A stretch of 11,729 bases of DNA from Legionellaceae bacterium UBA2794 (GTDB lineage Bacteria; Pseudomonadota; Gammaproteobacteria; Legionellales; Legionellaceae). The DNA lies in the NCBI GenBank assembly GCA_002352055.1, contig DEHS01000079.1, positions 33,582 through 45,310 on the forward strand, in the 5' to 3' direction. The first letter of the stretch is position 1. The number at the start of each line of letters is the position of its first letter. This document shows positions 1 to 7,457 of the stretch, in pieces. The notes beneath the pieces were generated by a model. That model had not been told where the DNA came from and searched no databases. It worked only from the letters and a program-made list of their open reading frames with translations. Both the position numbers and the translations under genes were made by a program.

Positions 1-2174
1 GGTCCGGCATCAGTACCACTTAAAAACAAAGGAGTTCCCTTGGCAAATACGTTACCCGCATCGGCAAATACTGTAGTACGGACGTTATCGCGACTTAAAG
101 GATAGGGCAAAATCAAACCTATACTACCATTCACCAACAAATTCGCTCCCATGGAGTTGCCAAAATTGTCTAATGGTCCTAGGGAGAAGCTGTCATAGCC
201 TCGAACCTGACCTGGTTGCGCAATACCCCCTGCATAATAGTTTTCGAAGAAAGGCAAACCATTATTATTAAACGTATTACCGTAACCCACATTGCCCAAT
301 AGGGAGAAAATCCATCCTCGATAAAGTGGATAATATAAATGAGCCTGGTAGGAACTTTTAAAATAACTCAGAGAATCGGAAGTTGCTGGTAATGCAACGA
401 ATGCCAATGCCTGTTGGTTAAAACCTCTTGTAGGGTAAGGCATTTGATCATAGCTGTTACGGCTCCAACCTGATGACAAGCGAATTTCCTGGAAATGTCT
501 GCCATATAAATCAACGAAATTTTGAATCGGAATAACATACCCTACCGATTTAATATTCACGTCCTGATACCCATACCCCATTTGAAAACTACTTGACTCG
601 CTAAGCGGGAAGTTATAATTGATATCACCACCGAATCGATTCGAACTGTAAGTACTGACATTAAGGTTTTTTGGATCAATTCGGGAATAATAAAGACTTG
701 CCCCACGTCCCACACCTGTATCGGTATAAAATGGATTGTAATAGTTCAGAGAATAATCCTGACCCCACATACTGGCATTAAAAGAGGCGCCCATGGAGCG
801 ACCACTTCCCATAAAATTATGTTGATTAATGGACGTATTAAACTGATAACCGTTGGTTCCATAACCTAATGAAGCACTCGCTTCTGCTGAAGGTGCCTCT
901 TCAACTTGCACATCTAAATCAACCTGATTATTTGTTCCTGCAACCGGATTTGTTTTAATATCAATATTTTTCAGATAGCCAAGCAGGCGTAACTGTCTTT
1001 CAGACTCTTTAATATTGTGTAAGGATAATAACCCGCCTTCATCCTGACGAATGATATTCCTGAGTACAAAGTCACCTGTCTTGGTATTACCATGAAAATT
1101 AATACGGCGAACATAAACATGACGACCGGGTTCTATCATAAAAGTGATGAACACCGTTTTATTATTTTCATCAATTCTGGGTTCAGCGCTAATAGCAGGA
1201 AAACCATAGCCAACGTCACCTAATGCCAGACCGATTGCTGAAATAGATTCAGTTACTTTTTTACGCGAAAATACATCACCCTTTTTCACTTGTATCAAGG
1301 GATCAATTTTTTCTTTTGGCAGAATAATCTTGCCAGCTAAAGCATAACCTGCAAAATGATACTGAGGACCTTCTTCGATATGTATATTGATATAAACATC
1401 TTTTCGATCAGGCGATAATAAAACCTGAGAAGAAACAATATTAAATTTTAAATAACCCCTGTCCAGGTAAAAAGAGCGCAATGCTTCTAGAGAGGCATCC
1501 ATACTTGCTTTTGAATATTGATCTCTTTTATTAAAATAGGTCAGAACGTTACTGGTTGATAACGCCAATTCTGGCAATAGTTCATTCTTGGTAAAATCAT
1601 GGTTTCCAATGATCTTAATTTCTTTAATCCGTGAAACCCGACCTTCAGAAACAGTAATATTTATGCCAACCCGATTTTCTGTCAGTGGGGTCACTGTGGT
1701 TTCAATGCGTGAATTATATTTGCCTCGGGCAGTATATGCCTGTTTTAGCTCCTTCTCCAGGCGCTCCAGGGATGATGTTTGAAACACCCTGCCTTTGACT
1801 AAACCCATTTCTTTTAGAAATGATTTCATCTTATCACTGGGAATTTCTTTATTGCCGACAATATTTATCGTTCCGATAGTTGCGCGCTCAACCACATTCA
1901 CTATGAGTACATTACCTTGCCGCTCAAGGGAAACCGACTGGAAAAAGCCGGTATCATAAAGAGTGCGGATAATTTGCGCTGTGGAACTGGGGCTTATCTC
2001 TTCACCTACCTGAACAGGAATATAGTTTAATACAGTTCCGGTAGAAACTCGCTGGAGACCTGTGACTTTAATACCACGAACAATAAAACCATCGGCTGCC
2101 ATTGTTTGCGCGGACCACGCCAAAAGTGTGGAACAACAAACACCTAATATCAATTTATTACTGACTTTTTTCAT
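1..2174 (-). CDS. bamA: BamA outer membrane assembly factor (3' end cut off)
   Basis: Central pore-forming subunit of the BAM complex, which folds and inserts beta-barrel proteins into the outer membrane. I translated the minus strand from ATG at 2174: the frame stays open for 724 codons to the window edge. The start MKKVSNKLILGVCC and cleavage near TMA|ADGF give a signal peptide. The mature protein begins DGFIVRGIKVTGLQRV, a typical first POTRA domain, and further POTRA repeats run to about residue 420 (for example a POTRA-style IKIIGNHDF near residue 190). The rest is a Gly/Tyr/Asn-rich beta-barrel. The conserved loop-6 VRGY motif (VRGYDSFSLGP) lies near residue 658, and the last visible stretch reads FADAGNVF, as in family members. 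About 60-70 C-terminal residues are missing, judged from the usual 780-810 length. An in-frame TAA just upstream fixes ATG 2174 as the start, although its ribosome binding site is weak. It follows rseP as in E. coli. Confidence 0.96.
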   Translation of the reverse strand, partial: MKKVSNKLILGVCCSTLLAWSAQTMAADGFIVRGIKVTGLQRVSTGTVLNYIPVQVGEEISPSSTAQIIRTLYDTGFFQSVSLERQGNVLIVNVVERATIGTINIVGNKEIPSDKMKSFLKEMGLVKGRVFQTSSLERLEKELKQAYTARGKYNSRIETTVTPLTENRVGINITVSEGRVSRIKEIKIIGNHDFTKNELLPELALSTSNVLTYFNKRDQYSKASMDASLEALRSFYLDRGYLKFNIVSSQVLLSPDRKDVYINIHIEEGPQYHFAGYALAGKIILPKEKIDPLIQVKKGDVFSRKKVTESISAIGLALGDVGYGFPAISAEPRIDENNKTVFITFMIEPGRHVYVRRINFHGNTKTGDFVLRNIIRQDEGGLLSLHNIKESERQLRLLGYLKNIDIKTNPVAGTNNQVDLDVQVEEAPSAEASASLGYGTNGYQFNTSINQHNFMGSGRSMGASFNASMWGQDYSLNYYNPFYTDTGVGRGASLYYSRIDPKNLNVSTYSSNRFGGDINYNFPLSESSSFQMGYGYQDVNIKSVGYVIPIQNFVDLYGRHFQEIRLSSGWSRNSYDQMPYPTRGFNQQALAFVALPATSDSLSYFKSSYQAHLYYPLYRGWIFSLLGNVGYGNTFNNNGLPFFENYYAGGIAQPGQVRGYDSFSLGPLDNFGNSMGANLLVNGSIGLILPYPLSRDNVRTTVFADAGNVFAKGTPLFLSGTDAG

Positions 2175-2250
2175 TATTATATTACGTCCAGTACTACGTG
2201 CATTTCTGAAATTAAATTACTCTTTCAGTCACGCCAAAAATTGAAACCCT

Positions 2251-2277
2251 TTTATAGGAAGTAGAAACCAGTGTCAA
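2251..2277 (-). promoter_or_regulatory. Candidate bamA promoter (TTGACA / TATAAA)
   Basis: On the minus strand a perfect sigma-70 -35 box TTGACA (2272-2277) is followed after 15 bp by TATAAA (2251-2256). The spacer is 2 bp shorter than ideal. The same region reads GAAACTT just before GACAC, resembling the sigma-E -35 consensus GGAACTT, but no good sigma-E -10 follows at the right distance. Either reading would put bamA under its own control. Confidence 0.45.
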
Positions 2278-2285
2278 GTTTCTAC
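2261..2285. repeat. Perfect 8-bp inverted repeat overlapping the bamA -35 box
   Basis: GTAGAAAC (2261-2268) and GTTTCTAC (2278-2285) are exact reverse complements separated by 9 bp. The minus-strand TTGACA lies inside the spacer. There is no T-run after it in either direction, so it does not look like a terminator. An operator for a dimeric regulator, or an RNA hairpin in the rseP-bamA transcript, are the two likely readings. Confidence 0.6.
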
Positions 2286-2338
2286 ATCTCCTTTGAACTA
2301 TTTATCTGCTTTGAAATAAACCAGAAATTAAATTTTTC

Positions 2339-3691
2339 CTAGCCCGTCAAGCGCGACAAATCATTTGTAAGGGCTATGAACATCAGAGCCACTAAAAGAA
2401 AAATACCTAAATATACACCTAAAGATTTAACGCCATCTGACAAAGGTTTTCCTCTGATAATTTCAAATGCGTAATACAATAAATGTCCACCATCAAGCAT
2501 AGGAATGGGAAGCAAGTTTAATGCACCCAGGCTAATACTCACTAAGGCAAGGAAAAATAAATAGGATACAATTCCCCCGCGTCCTGAATCACCTGCTCCC
2601 TGCGCAATACCAACTGGTCCACTGATACTGTTTAATCCTAATTTTCCTGTTACCAATCTACCCATTAAAATAAAAGTTGTGGCAGTCAAATGCCCCGTTT
2701 GTTTTAAAGCCGTCCCTAAAGCGGTCAAGGGATTCTGCCTTTCATGGCGCAGCCAATGTTCAGGCCAGTCCACTTTTTGTGATCGTACGCCGATGAATCC
2801 CTCAGTCTTTCCCTGAACTTTCTGATTTCCTGTAATTAAACTAATAGAATGCAGCTTCCCTTGTCGATCCATTTCAATATCTATACGGGTATCAGGATGT
2901 TCTTTAACAAAATCGACAAGTAAAAGCCAGTCATCAAAGGGTTTACCGTTAATACTGATGAGTTTGTCTCCTACCTGTAAACCCGCTTTTTCAGCTGGGG
3001 AGTTAGCAACCACTTCACCTATAATTGGAGGAATGCTCGGAATAAAGGGCTCTATACCTAAACTTTTAAGCGGGTCGGGTTTCTTATCATCCAATTGCCA
3101 ATCGACTAAAGGTAATGATAACTGTTTTTTCTCACCACCATTTAATGATTTAACCGTTACCTGAATTGTTTCCCGAGAGCCAACCAAAGGCATCATCGCG
3201 TACTGGAAATCACGCCAGCTATTAATTTTAGATCCATTAACGGCCACAATTTCTTGCTTTGCGCTAAAGCCAGCACGCGAAGCAAGACTATCAGGCTTTA
3301 CTGAAGCAATAATGGGCGCTAACGAATGCATGCCAATTACTAAAACCAACCACAAGGCAAAAAAGGCAAATAAGAAATTAAACAAAGGACCAGCCAAAAC
3401 TATGGCAATACGTTTCCACACTGATTTATTATTAAATGCTAAATGTTTTTCCCGCTCATCAACATCCCCTTCGGTTTCATCAAGCATCTTGACATAACCC
3501 CCCAAAGGAAATAACGACCAGGCATATTCTGTTCCCTTTTTGTCATGCCAGCTTGCCAAAACTTTTCCAAAGCCAAAAGAAAAACGCAATACTTTAACCC
3601 CGCACCAGCGAGCTACTTGAAAATGGCCGTACTCATGAACTGAAACCAAAAGCAATAAAGCCAATAAAAAATAGAGCAATGTTAAAAGCAT
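2339..3691 (-). CDS. rseP: RseP-type site-2 intramembrane zinc metalloprotease
   Basis: Inner-membrane protease of the S2P/M50 family. In E. coli it makes the second cut in anti-sigma factor RseA, releasing sigma-E, and also clears signal-peptide remnants. The 450-residue length matches the family. The zinc site HEYGH is at residues 19-23 in the first membrane segment, and the third zinc ligand is in the LDG motif (D400, within NLLPIPMLDGGH). Two periplasmic PDZ domains lie between, at about residues 115-200 and 210-300; the second carries GEVVANSPAEKAGLQVGDKLISING. Two further membrane segments follow at the C-terminus. The ATG at 3691 has GGAT 6 nt upstream and lies 22 bp after the cdsA stop, consistent with cotranscription. 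All catalytic residues are present. Whether its substrate here is an RseA homologue cannot be seen from this window. Confidence 0.95.
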   Translation of the reverse strand: MLLTLLYFLLALLLLVSVHEYGHFQVARWCGVKVLRFSFGFGKVLASWHDKKGTEYAWSLFPLGGYVKMLDETEGDVDEREKHLAFNNKSVWKRIAIVLAGPLFNFLFAFFALWLVLVIGMHSLAPIIASVKPDSLASRAGFSAKQEIVAVNGSKINSWRDFQYAMMPLVGSRETIQVTVKSLNGGEKKQLSLPLVDWQLDDKKPDPLKSLGIEPFIPSIPPIIGEVVANSPAEKAGLQVGDKLISINGKPFDDWLLLVDFVKEHPDTRIDIEMDRQGKLHSISLITGNQKVQGKTEGFIGVRSQKVDWPEHWLRHERQNPLTALGTALKQTGHLTATTFILMGRLVTGKLGLNSISGPVGIAQGAGDSGRGGIVSYLFFLALVSISLGALNLLPIPMLDGGHLLYYAFEIIRGKPLSDGVKSLGVYLGIFLLVALMFIALTNDLSRLTG

Positions 3692-3713
3692 TCGTTATCC
3701 AAAGTTTTTTCTC

Positions 3714-4514
3714 TCATATAACCCGTAGAGGAATATTAATTAACCCAAAATAAAATACCGGTGCCGCGGCTATAAGACTATCTAATCGATCTAACATACC
3801 ACCATGCCCAGGTATTACGTTACCGGTATCTTTTAAATGGCACCTTCTTTTCAAAATACTGATAAACAAGTCTCCAAAAACTGAAATATTCACGGTTACT
3901 AACGCTAAAACGAACCATAAAACAGGATAAGCGGGTTTAAAGTATAAAAATCCGGCCAAAGCAATTAACAATGCTAAAGTGAGCCCCCCGATTAATCCCT
4001 CCCAGGATTTACCTGGACTGACTTGTGGAATTAGCTTATGACTACCTAGTGCTTTACCGGTTAGATAAGCACCTATATCTGAAGCCCAAATTAAAAAAAG
4101 CAAATAAACGAACAATCCTTTACCCTGAAGCAAGTTATAAATGTGGATCAAACTCTGACAGAAAAGAGGTAATAAAATCAAACATACTAAGCCCACAACT
4201 GAAGGATAGCCCCAGTATTGCTGCGATCGGGGATAGCTTATAATGGCAATTGCAATAGCAATCCATAAAATTAACCCCAGTGACAACCAGTAATCAAAAA
4301 AATAAGCACAACCCCATAACGCAAGTAACATTACTGCTAAATAACTTATTTTAGTTGCCAATAAATTAAGGGGGATTAATTGAAATGATTCCTGGATAGA
4401 AATTAAAAGAATGAGTAATAAAACCCCTATTAGAAACCAGCCAGGTCCATAAAATAGAGTTAGAAGTACCAGAGGAACTAAAATTAAAGTAGTAATTAAA
4501 CGTTGAAAAAACAT
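3714..4514 (-). CDS. cdsA: CdsA phosphatidate cytidylyltransferase
   Basis: Integral inner-membrane enzyme that makes CDP-diacylglycerol from phosphatidate and CTP, the branch point for phosphatidylethanolamine, phosphatidylglycerol and cardiolipin. The protein is mostly hydrophobic helices. Near the C-terminus it carries the family signature: SILKRR, then KD, HGG and DRLD, at about residues 219-245. I take ATG 4514 (266 residues, MFFQRLITT) as the start rather than an in-frame TTG at 4526. GAGG lies just inside that longer reading, about 7 nt before the ATG, where it acts as a ribosome binding site. The short N-terminus also aligns with E. coli CdsA (MLKYRLISA). It begins 12 bp after the uppS stop and ends 22 bp before rseP, so the three genes are probably one transcription unit. 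Confidence 0.94.
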   Translation of the reverse strand: MFFQRLITTLILVPLVLLTLFYGPGWFLIGVLLLILLISIQESFQLIPLNLLATKISYLAVMLLALWGCAYFFDYWLSLGLILWIAIAIAIISYPRSQQYWGYPSVVGLVCLILLPLFCQSLIHIYNLLQGKGLFVYLLFLIWASDIGAYLTGKALGSHKLIPQVSPGKSWEGLIGGLTLALLIALAGFLYFKPAYPVLWFVLALVTVNISVFGDLFISILKRRCHLKDTGNVIPGHGGMLDRLDSLIAAAPVFYFGLINIPLRVI

Positions 4515-4516
4515 TT

Positions 4517-4524
4517 TTTTCCTC
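4517..4524 (-). promoter_or_regulatory. cdsA ribosome binding site that decides its start
   Basis: On the minus strand the sequence between the uppS TAA and the cdsA ATG reads TTGAGGAAAAAAATG. The GAGG core is correctly placed for ATG 4514 and would be inside the gene if TTG 4526 were used. No other ribosome binding site serves the TTG. Confidence 0.7.
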
Positions 4525-4526
4525 AA

Positions 4527-5258
4527 TTAAGCGGGTTCAAGCTGACCAAATCGTCGTTTACGTGTACTAAAAGAAGCCAAAGCCCTCTCAAATTCATCTT
4601 TATGAAAGTCTGGCCAATGAACATCGGTAAAATAGAGTTCAGTGTACGCTAATTGCCAAAGAAAAAAATTGCTTATTCGTAATTCACCACTGGTACGAAT
4701 AAATAAATCAGGTTCGGGCAATCCTTCAGTTTCTAAAAACTGAGCAAATGACATCTCGTTAATACTCTCCAAAGATATATCACCCTGAATCACCGCCTGA
4801 GTCATTCTTTTTGCTGCAGCAACAAGCTCCCATTTTCCGCCATAGTTAACGACTATGTTTAATATCAGTTGCTTATTATTCCGAGTCAACTCTTCCGCAG
4901 CATGCATTTCATTTTGTAACACTTGCGTCAGCACAGAGCGATCCCCTGTAAAACGCATTTGTATTCCATGTTGATTTAAATCAGCGAGTTCTAATTTTAA
5001 CGCTTCAACAAACAACTCCATCAAAAAATTGACTTCTGCAACCGGACGAGACCAGTTTTCGGAACTAAAGGCGAATAAACTAAGACAATTTATTTTTTTT
5101 TCCAGACAACAGCGGATTATTTCCTTTACGGAATCCACTCCCGCTTTGTGTCCTTCAATACGAGCTAACCCACGCTTCTCTGCCCAACGACCATTCCCAT
5201 CCATAACTATAGCGATATGCTGGGGTAATTTATGTTCCAAAACAACTCTTCCTGCCAC
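4527..5258 (-). CDS. uppS: UppS undecaprenyl diphosphate synthase (cis-prenyltransferase)
   Basis: Soluble enzyme that adds eight isopentenyl units to farnesyl-PP to make C55-PP, the lipid carrier for peptidoglycan and O-antigen synthesis. The 243-residue length is normal. The diphosphate-binding motif is MDGNGRW with D20 (D26 in E. coli). The FSSENW motif is near residue 66. The C-terminal RTSGELRISNF region carries R188, R194 and S196, and E207 follows; these fall at a constant offset of six from E. coli R194, R200, S202 and E213. The start is uncertain: GTG 5258 lacks a good ribosome binding site, while an in-frame TTG at 5240 has AGGAAG upstream. Either leaves the catalytic core intact. 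It is the first gene of the leftward cluster; no dxr or frr lies directly upstream, unlike E. coli. Confidence 0.96.
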   Translation of the reverse strand: MAGRVVLEHKLPQHIAIVMDGNGRWAEKRGLARIEGHKAGVDSVKEIIRCCLEKKINCLSLFAFSSENWSRPVAEVNFLMELFVEALKLELADLNQHGIQMRFTGDRSVLTQVLQNEMHAAEELTRNNKQLILNIVVNYGGKWELVAAAKRMTQAVIQGDISLESINEMSFAQFLETEGLPEPDLFIRTSGELRISNFFLWQLAYTELYFTDVHWPDFHKDEFERALASFSTRKRRFGQLEPA

Positions 5259-5467
5259 TTAAAATGATGGACAGTCTAACCGTTTTTAAAAAAAAATTTA
5301 AGTGCCTTTCAAAATCAATTCAGCATTTTTAAATCTTATTGTACTAAGGCATGTTTTAAAGAGAGCGAAGCGTATTTTTATAAATGCGTGTAACTGGAAC
5401 AAATATTTAATGCCAAAGAGCTATACTATGTAAAATAAACTATTTTACCATTCAACTGGAGTATGTT
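5259..5467. promoter_or_regulatory. Divergent intergenic region between uppS and the small secreted protein gene
   Basis: This 209-bp AT-rich gap must contain the start signals for both directions. For uppS the best minus-strand candidate is TTGAAA followed after 17 bp by a poor TTAAAA; an alternative TACAAT -10 (plus strand 5339-5344) has no clear -35. An imperfect stem-loop with a 4-nt loop occurs at 5370-5389, with no T-tract. No coding sequence was recognised. Confidence 0.4.
5432..5437 (+). promoter_or_regulatory. Candidate -10 box for the small secreted protein gene
   Basis: TATACT matches the sigma-70 -10 consensus at five of six positions and lies 30 bp before the start codon. No convincing -35 box is found at 16-18 bp upstream, so an activator or another sigma factor may be involved. 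Confidence 0.3.
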
Positions 5468-5794
5468 ATGAAAACCAATAAATTTTTAAGTTTCATGCTC
5501 TTAATCCCTATTTTAACATTAACTTGTGCGACATCTACTTTTGCTTATCGAGGAGGATTTGGTGGCATCCATCCTGGCGGATTCGACAATGGATTTAATC
5601 ACCCCAATGATTTTCATAATTATAATGATTTTCATAACAATATCGGTAACTACCACCCAGGAACCGGTTGGGTAGCACCCGCTGTCATTTTGGATAATGG
5701 GGTCATGACCAATGACAATTACAATACCAATTGTATTACAACACAACAATGTGATTCCTTTGGTAATTGCAATCAAACCCAGGAATGTAATTAA
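5468..5794 (+). CDS. Small exported Gly/Asn/His-rich protein with four evenly spaced cysteines
   Basis: I do not recognise a family. The 108-residue protein starts with a clear signal peptide (MKTNKFLSF, hydrophobic core, probable cleavage at TFA|YRGG, residue 26). The mature part is low in charge and rich in Gly, Asn, His and Phe: GGFGGIHPGGFDNG, then four hexapeptides NGFNHP, NDFHNY, NDFHNN, IGNYHP at residues 41-64. A central hydrophobic patch WVAPAVILDNGV follows. The tail has C89, C95, C101 and C107, each exactly six residues apart and in the same register as the hexapeptides. GGAG at 5458-5461, 6 nt before ATG, is a good ribosome binding site. It stands alone, divergent from uppS and 118 bp upstream of gpmI. 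The histidines, asparagines and cysteines would suit metal binding or a disulfide-stabilised surface protein, but that is speculation. Confidence 0.8.
   Translation: MKTNKFLSFMLLIPILTLTCATSTFAYRGGFGGIHPGGFDNGFNHPNDFHNYNDFHNNIGNYHPGTGWVAPAVILDNGVMTNDNYNTNCITTQQCDSFGNCNQTQECN
5606..5637 (+). repeat. Tandem 14-bp direct repeat inside the small secreted protein gene
   Basis: AATGATTTTCATAA occurs at 5606-5619 and again at 5624-5637, an 18-bp period that encodes the two near-identical hexapeptides NDFHNY and NDFHNN. It looks like an in-frame duplication of six codons. Confidence 0.8.
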
Positions 5795-5842
5795 CTTACC
5801 TTGCTCAAAGCACCTGACACCATAGAACAGGTACATCCACTA

Positions 5843-5871
5843 TATACCTCTTTACCTCGCATAGGTATAAT
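5843..5871 (+). promoter_or_regulatory. Candidate gpmI promoter
   Basis: A perfect TATAAT -10 box lies at 5866-5871, with a weak TATACC at the -35 position (5843-5848, 17-bp spacer). It is about 40 bp before the gpmI start. No terminator separates it from the upstream small gene, so some read-through is possible. Confidence 0.45.
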
Positions 5872-5912
5872 CTTTTTTAAGTCAATTTATTCACGCGTTC
5901 AGGATATTTCTC

Positions 5913-7457
5913 ATGACAAAAAAAGGGCCCCTGGTGCTTATGATCCTTGATGGATGGGGTCACAACCCCGATAGTAAATATAATGCAATTGCTCAGGCAC
6001 ACACGCCTCAGTGGGATGAGTGGTGGAATTCCTTTCCGCATATGCTTCTTGATGCATCAGGCCTTCCTGTAGGACTTCCAGAAGATCAGATGGGTAATTC
6101 TGAAGTGGGACATATGCATATCGGTGCAGGACGCGTCATTCAGCAAGATTTTACTCGTATCAACCAGGCGCTGAATAATGGGGAATTTGTTACCAACCCT
6201 GTTTTTGTTAACACGATTAACCAGTTAAAAAAAACCGGCAATTCATTGCATATCATGGGCTTATTTTCTCCTGGGGGTGTTCACAGCCATGAGGACCACT
6301 TATTTCAACTTCTTGCATTCTGCGATGCGTTAGAGTTTAAATCAGTTTGTCTTCATTTATTTCTTGATGGGAGAGATACCCCCCCACAAAGTGCACTAAC
6401 CAGTCTTTCCAGATTAGAAAACGTTTTAGAGCAACATCCTGTAGCAGTTATAAGCTCAATATGTGGCCGTTATTATGCAATGGATCGAGATAAACGATGG
6501 GAACGTATTGAGCCGGTATATGATTTGTTAACTAAAGGAATCAGCCCCAATCAATTTGCTACTGCAGCAAGCGCAATCGATTTTTATTACCAACAGAATG
6601 TTTCTGACGAGTTTATTCCTCCTACGATTATAGGTGCTAAAAATCCAATCGTTGATAATGATGCTGTTTTATTCTTTAATTTCCGCGCAGATAGAGCAAG
6701 GCAATTGACAGCAGCTTTTATAGACCCGAAATTTGATGGCTTCTCTCGCTCCATACAGCCTGAACTTTTGCATTTTATCTCCATGACGGAATATGATAAA
6801 ACATTACCTACAACCACCGCATTCCCACCCATTCCCATGAATAATACGTTGGGCGAAGTATTGGCTAATAATGGATTAAGCCAATTGCGAATTGCTGAAA
6901 CTGAAAAATACGCACATGTCACCTTTTTCTTTAATGGCGGTAATGAAACCATTTTTCCAAATGAAGAACGCATCATGATTCAGTCTCCGAGAATAGCAAC
7001 TTATGATTTGCAGCCAGAAATGAGCGCTCCGGAGCTGACCTTGCGATTGATTGAAGCAATTAATAGCCGAAAATTTGATGTAATTATTTGTAATTATGCC
7101 AATGCGGATATGGTAGGCCATAGTGGTAATTTTGCTGCTACAGTTCGGGCTATAGAATGCCTCGATGACTGTATGCATAAAGTCTGGCAAGCACTTGCTC
7201 CTATCAATGGTAAATTGTTAATCACCGCAGATCATGGCAATGCCGAAGAAATGTTCGATGACTCGACTCTTCAGGCACATACCGCTCATACCAGTGAACC
7301 AGTTCCTTTAGTTTATGTTGGTGGCGGCTGGCACTTTGTCAACAGAAATGGCAGCCTTATTGATATAGCACCAACAATGCTGATGCTCTTAGGGCTTAAG
7401 CCTCCTCAGGAAATGACAGGAAGAGTGTTGCTGGAAAAAGATCATGCCCATGTCTAA
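5913..7457 (+). CDS. gpmI: Cofactor-independent phosphoglycerate mutase (iPGM)
   Basis: Cytoplasmic glycolytic and gluconeogenic enzyme that interconverts 3- and 2-phosphoglycerate through a phosphoserine intermediate; it needs two Mn2+ ions. The 514-residue length fits the family. The N-terminal LMILDGWG holds D13, and GNSEVGH holds catalytic S63. The C-terminal phosphatase-like part has D399 and H403 (ADMVGH), D440 and H441 (TADHGNAE) and H459 (HTAHTS). This is the full metal set known from the Bacillus enzyme (D12, S62, D403, H407, D444, H445, H462). ATG 5913 has AGGA at 5901-5904 with 8-nt spacing. Its 3' end overlaps the envC start, pointing to translational coupling, and the gpmI-envC order is common in gammaproteobacteria. 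Confidence 0.97.
   Translation: MTKKGPLVLMILDGWGHNPDSKYNAIAQAHTPQWDEWWNSFPHMLLDASGLPVGLPEDQMGNSEVGHMHIGAGRVIQQDFTRINQALNNGEFVTNPVFVNTINQLKKTGNSLHIMGLFSPGGVHSHEDHLFQLLAFCDALEFKSVCLHLFLDGRDTPPQSALTSLSRLENVLEQHPVAVISSICGRYYAMDRDKRWERIEPVYDLLTKGISPNQFATAASAIDFYYQQNVSDEFIPPTIIGAKNPIVDNDAVLFFNFRADRARQLTAAFIDPKFDGFSRSIQPELLHFISMTEYDKTLPTTTAFPPIPMNNTLGEVLANNGLSQLRIAETEKYAHVTFFFNGGNETIFPNEERIMIQSPRIATYDLQPEMSAPELTLRLIEAINSRKFDVIICNYANADMVGHSGNFAATVRAIECLDDCMHKVWQALAPINGKLLITADHGNAEEMFDDSTLQAHTAHTSEPVPLVYVGGGWHFVNRNGSLIDIAPTMLMLLGLKPPQEMTGRVLLEKDHAHV

Larger units (their letters stand above)
2175..2338 (-). promoter_or_regulatory. rseP-bamA intergenic leader with internal regulatory site
   Basis: This 164-bp gap is much longer than the other gaps in the cluster (12 and 22 bp). 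Read on the minus strand, it contains an AAGGAG run followed directly by ATG TAG (not a usable gene), a perfect inverted repeat, a TTGACA and a TATAAA, then about 75 bp of leader before bamA. Its size and content suggest that bamA has its own promoter besides read-through from rseP. This is inference from sequence only. Confidence 0.5.

Noticed and set aside
1588..2244. Two short plus-strand open frames
   Set aside because: They lie opposite bamA, whose frame is fully supported by family motifs; they are shadows.
2284..2292. AAGGAG directly followed by ATG TAG on the minus strand before bamA
   Set aside because: No spacer between the ribosome binding site and ATG and only one codon, so not a credible leader peptide.
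5370..5389. Imperfect stem-loop upstream of the small secreted protein gene
   Set aside because: AT-rich stem with G-T pairs and no T-tract; expected by chance in such sequence.
5468..5544. Possible lipobox at Cys20 of the small secreted protein (LTLTC)
   Set aside because: Thr at -1 is not a usual lipobox residue, and a better signal peptidase I site (TFA|Y) follows.
5812..5832. Short inverted repeat ACCTG / CAGGT after the small secreted protein gene
   Set aside because: Only 5-bp arms with an 11-nt loop and no T-run; too weak for a terminator.
5519..5836. 105-residue open frame on the minus strand opposite the small secreted protein gene
   Set aside because: No ribosome binding site, odd composition, and the plus-strand frame has a signal peptide, good ribosome binding site and ordered repeats.
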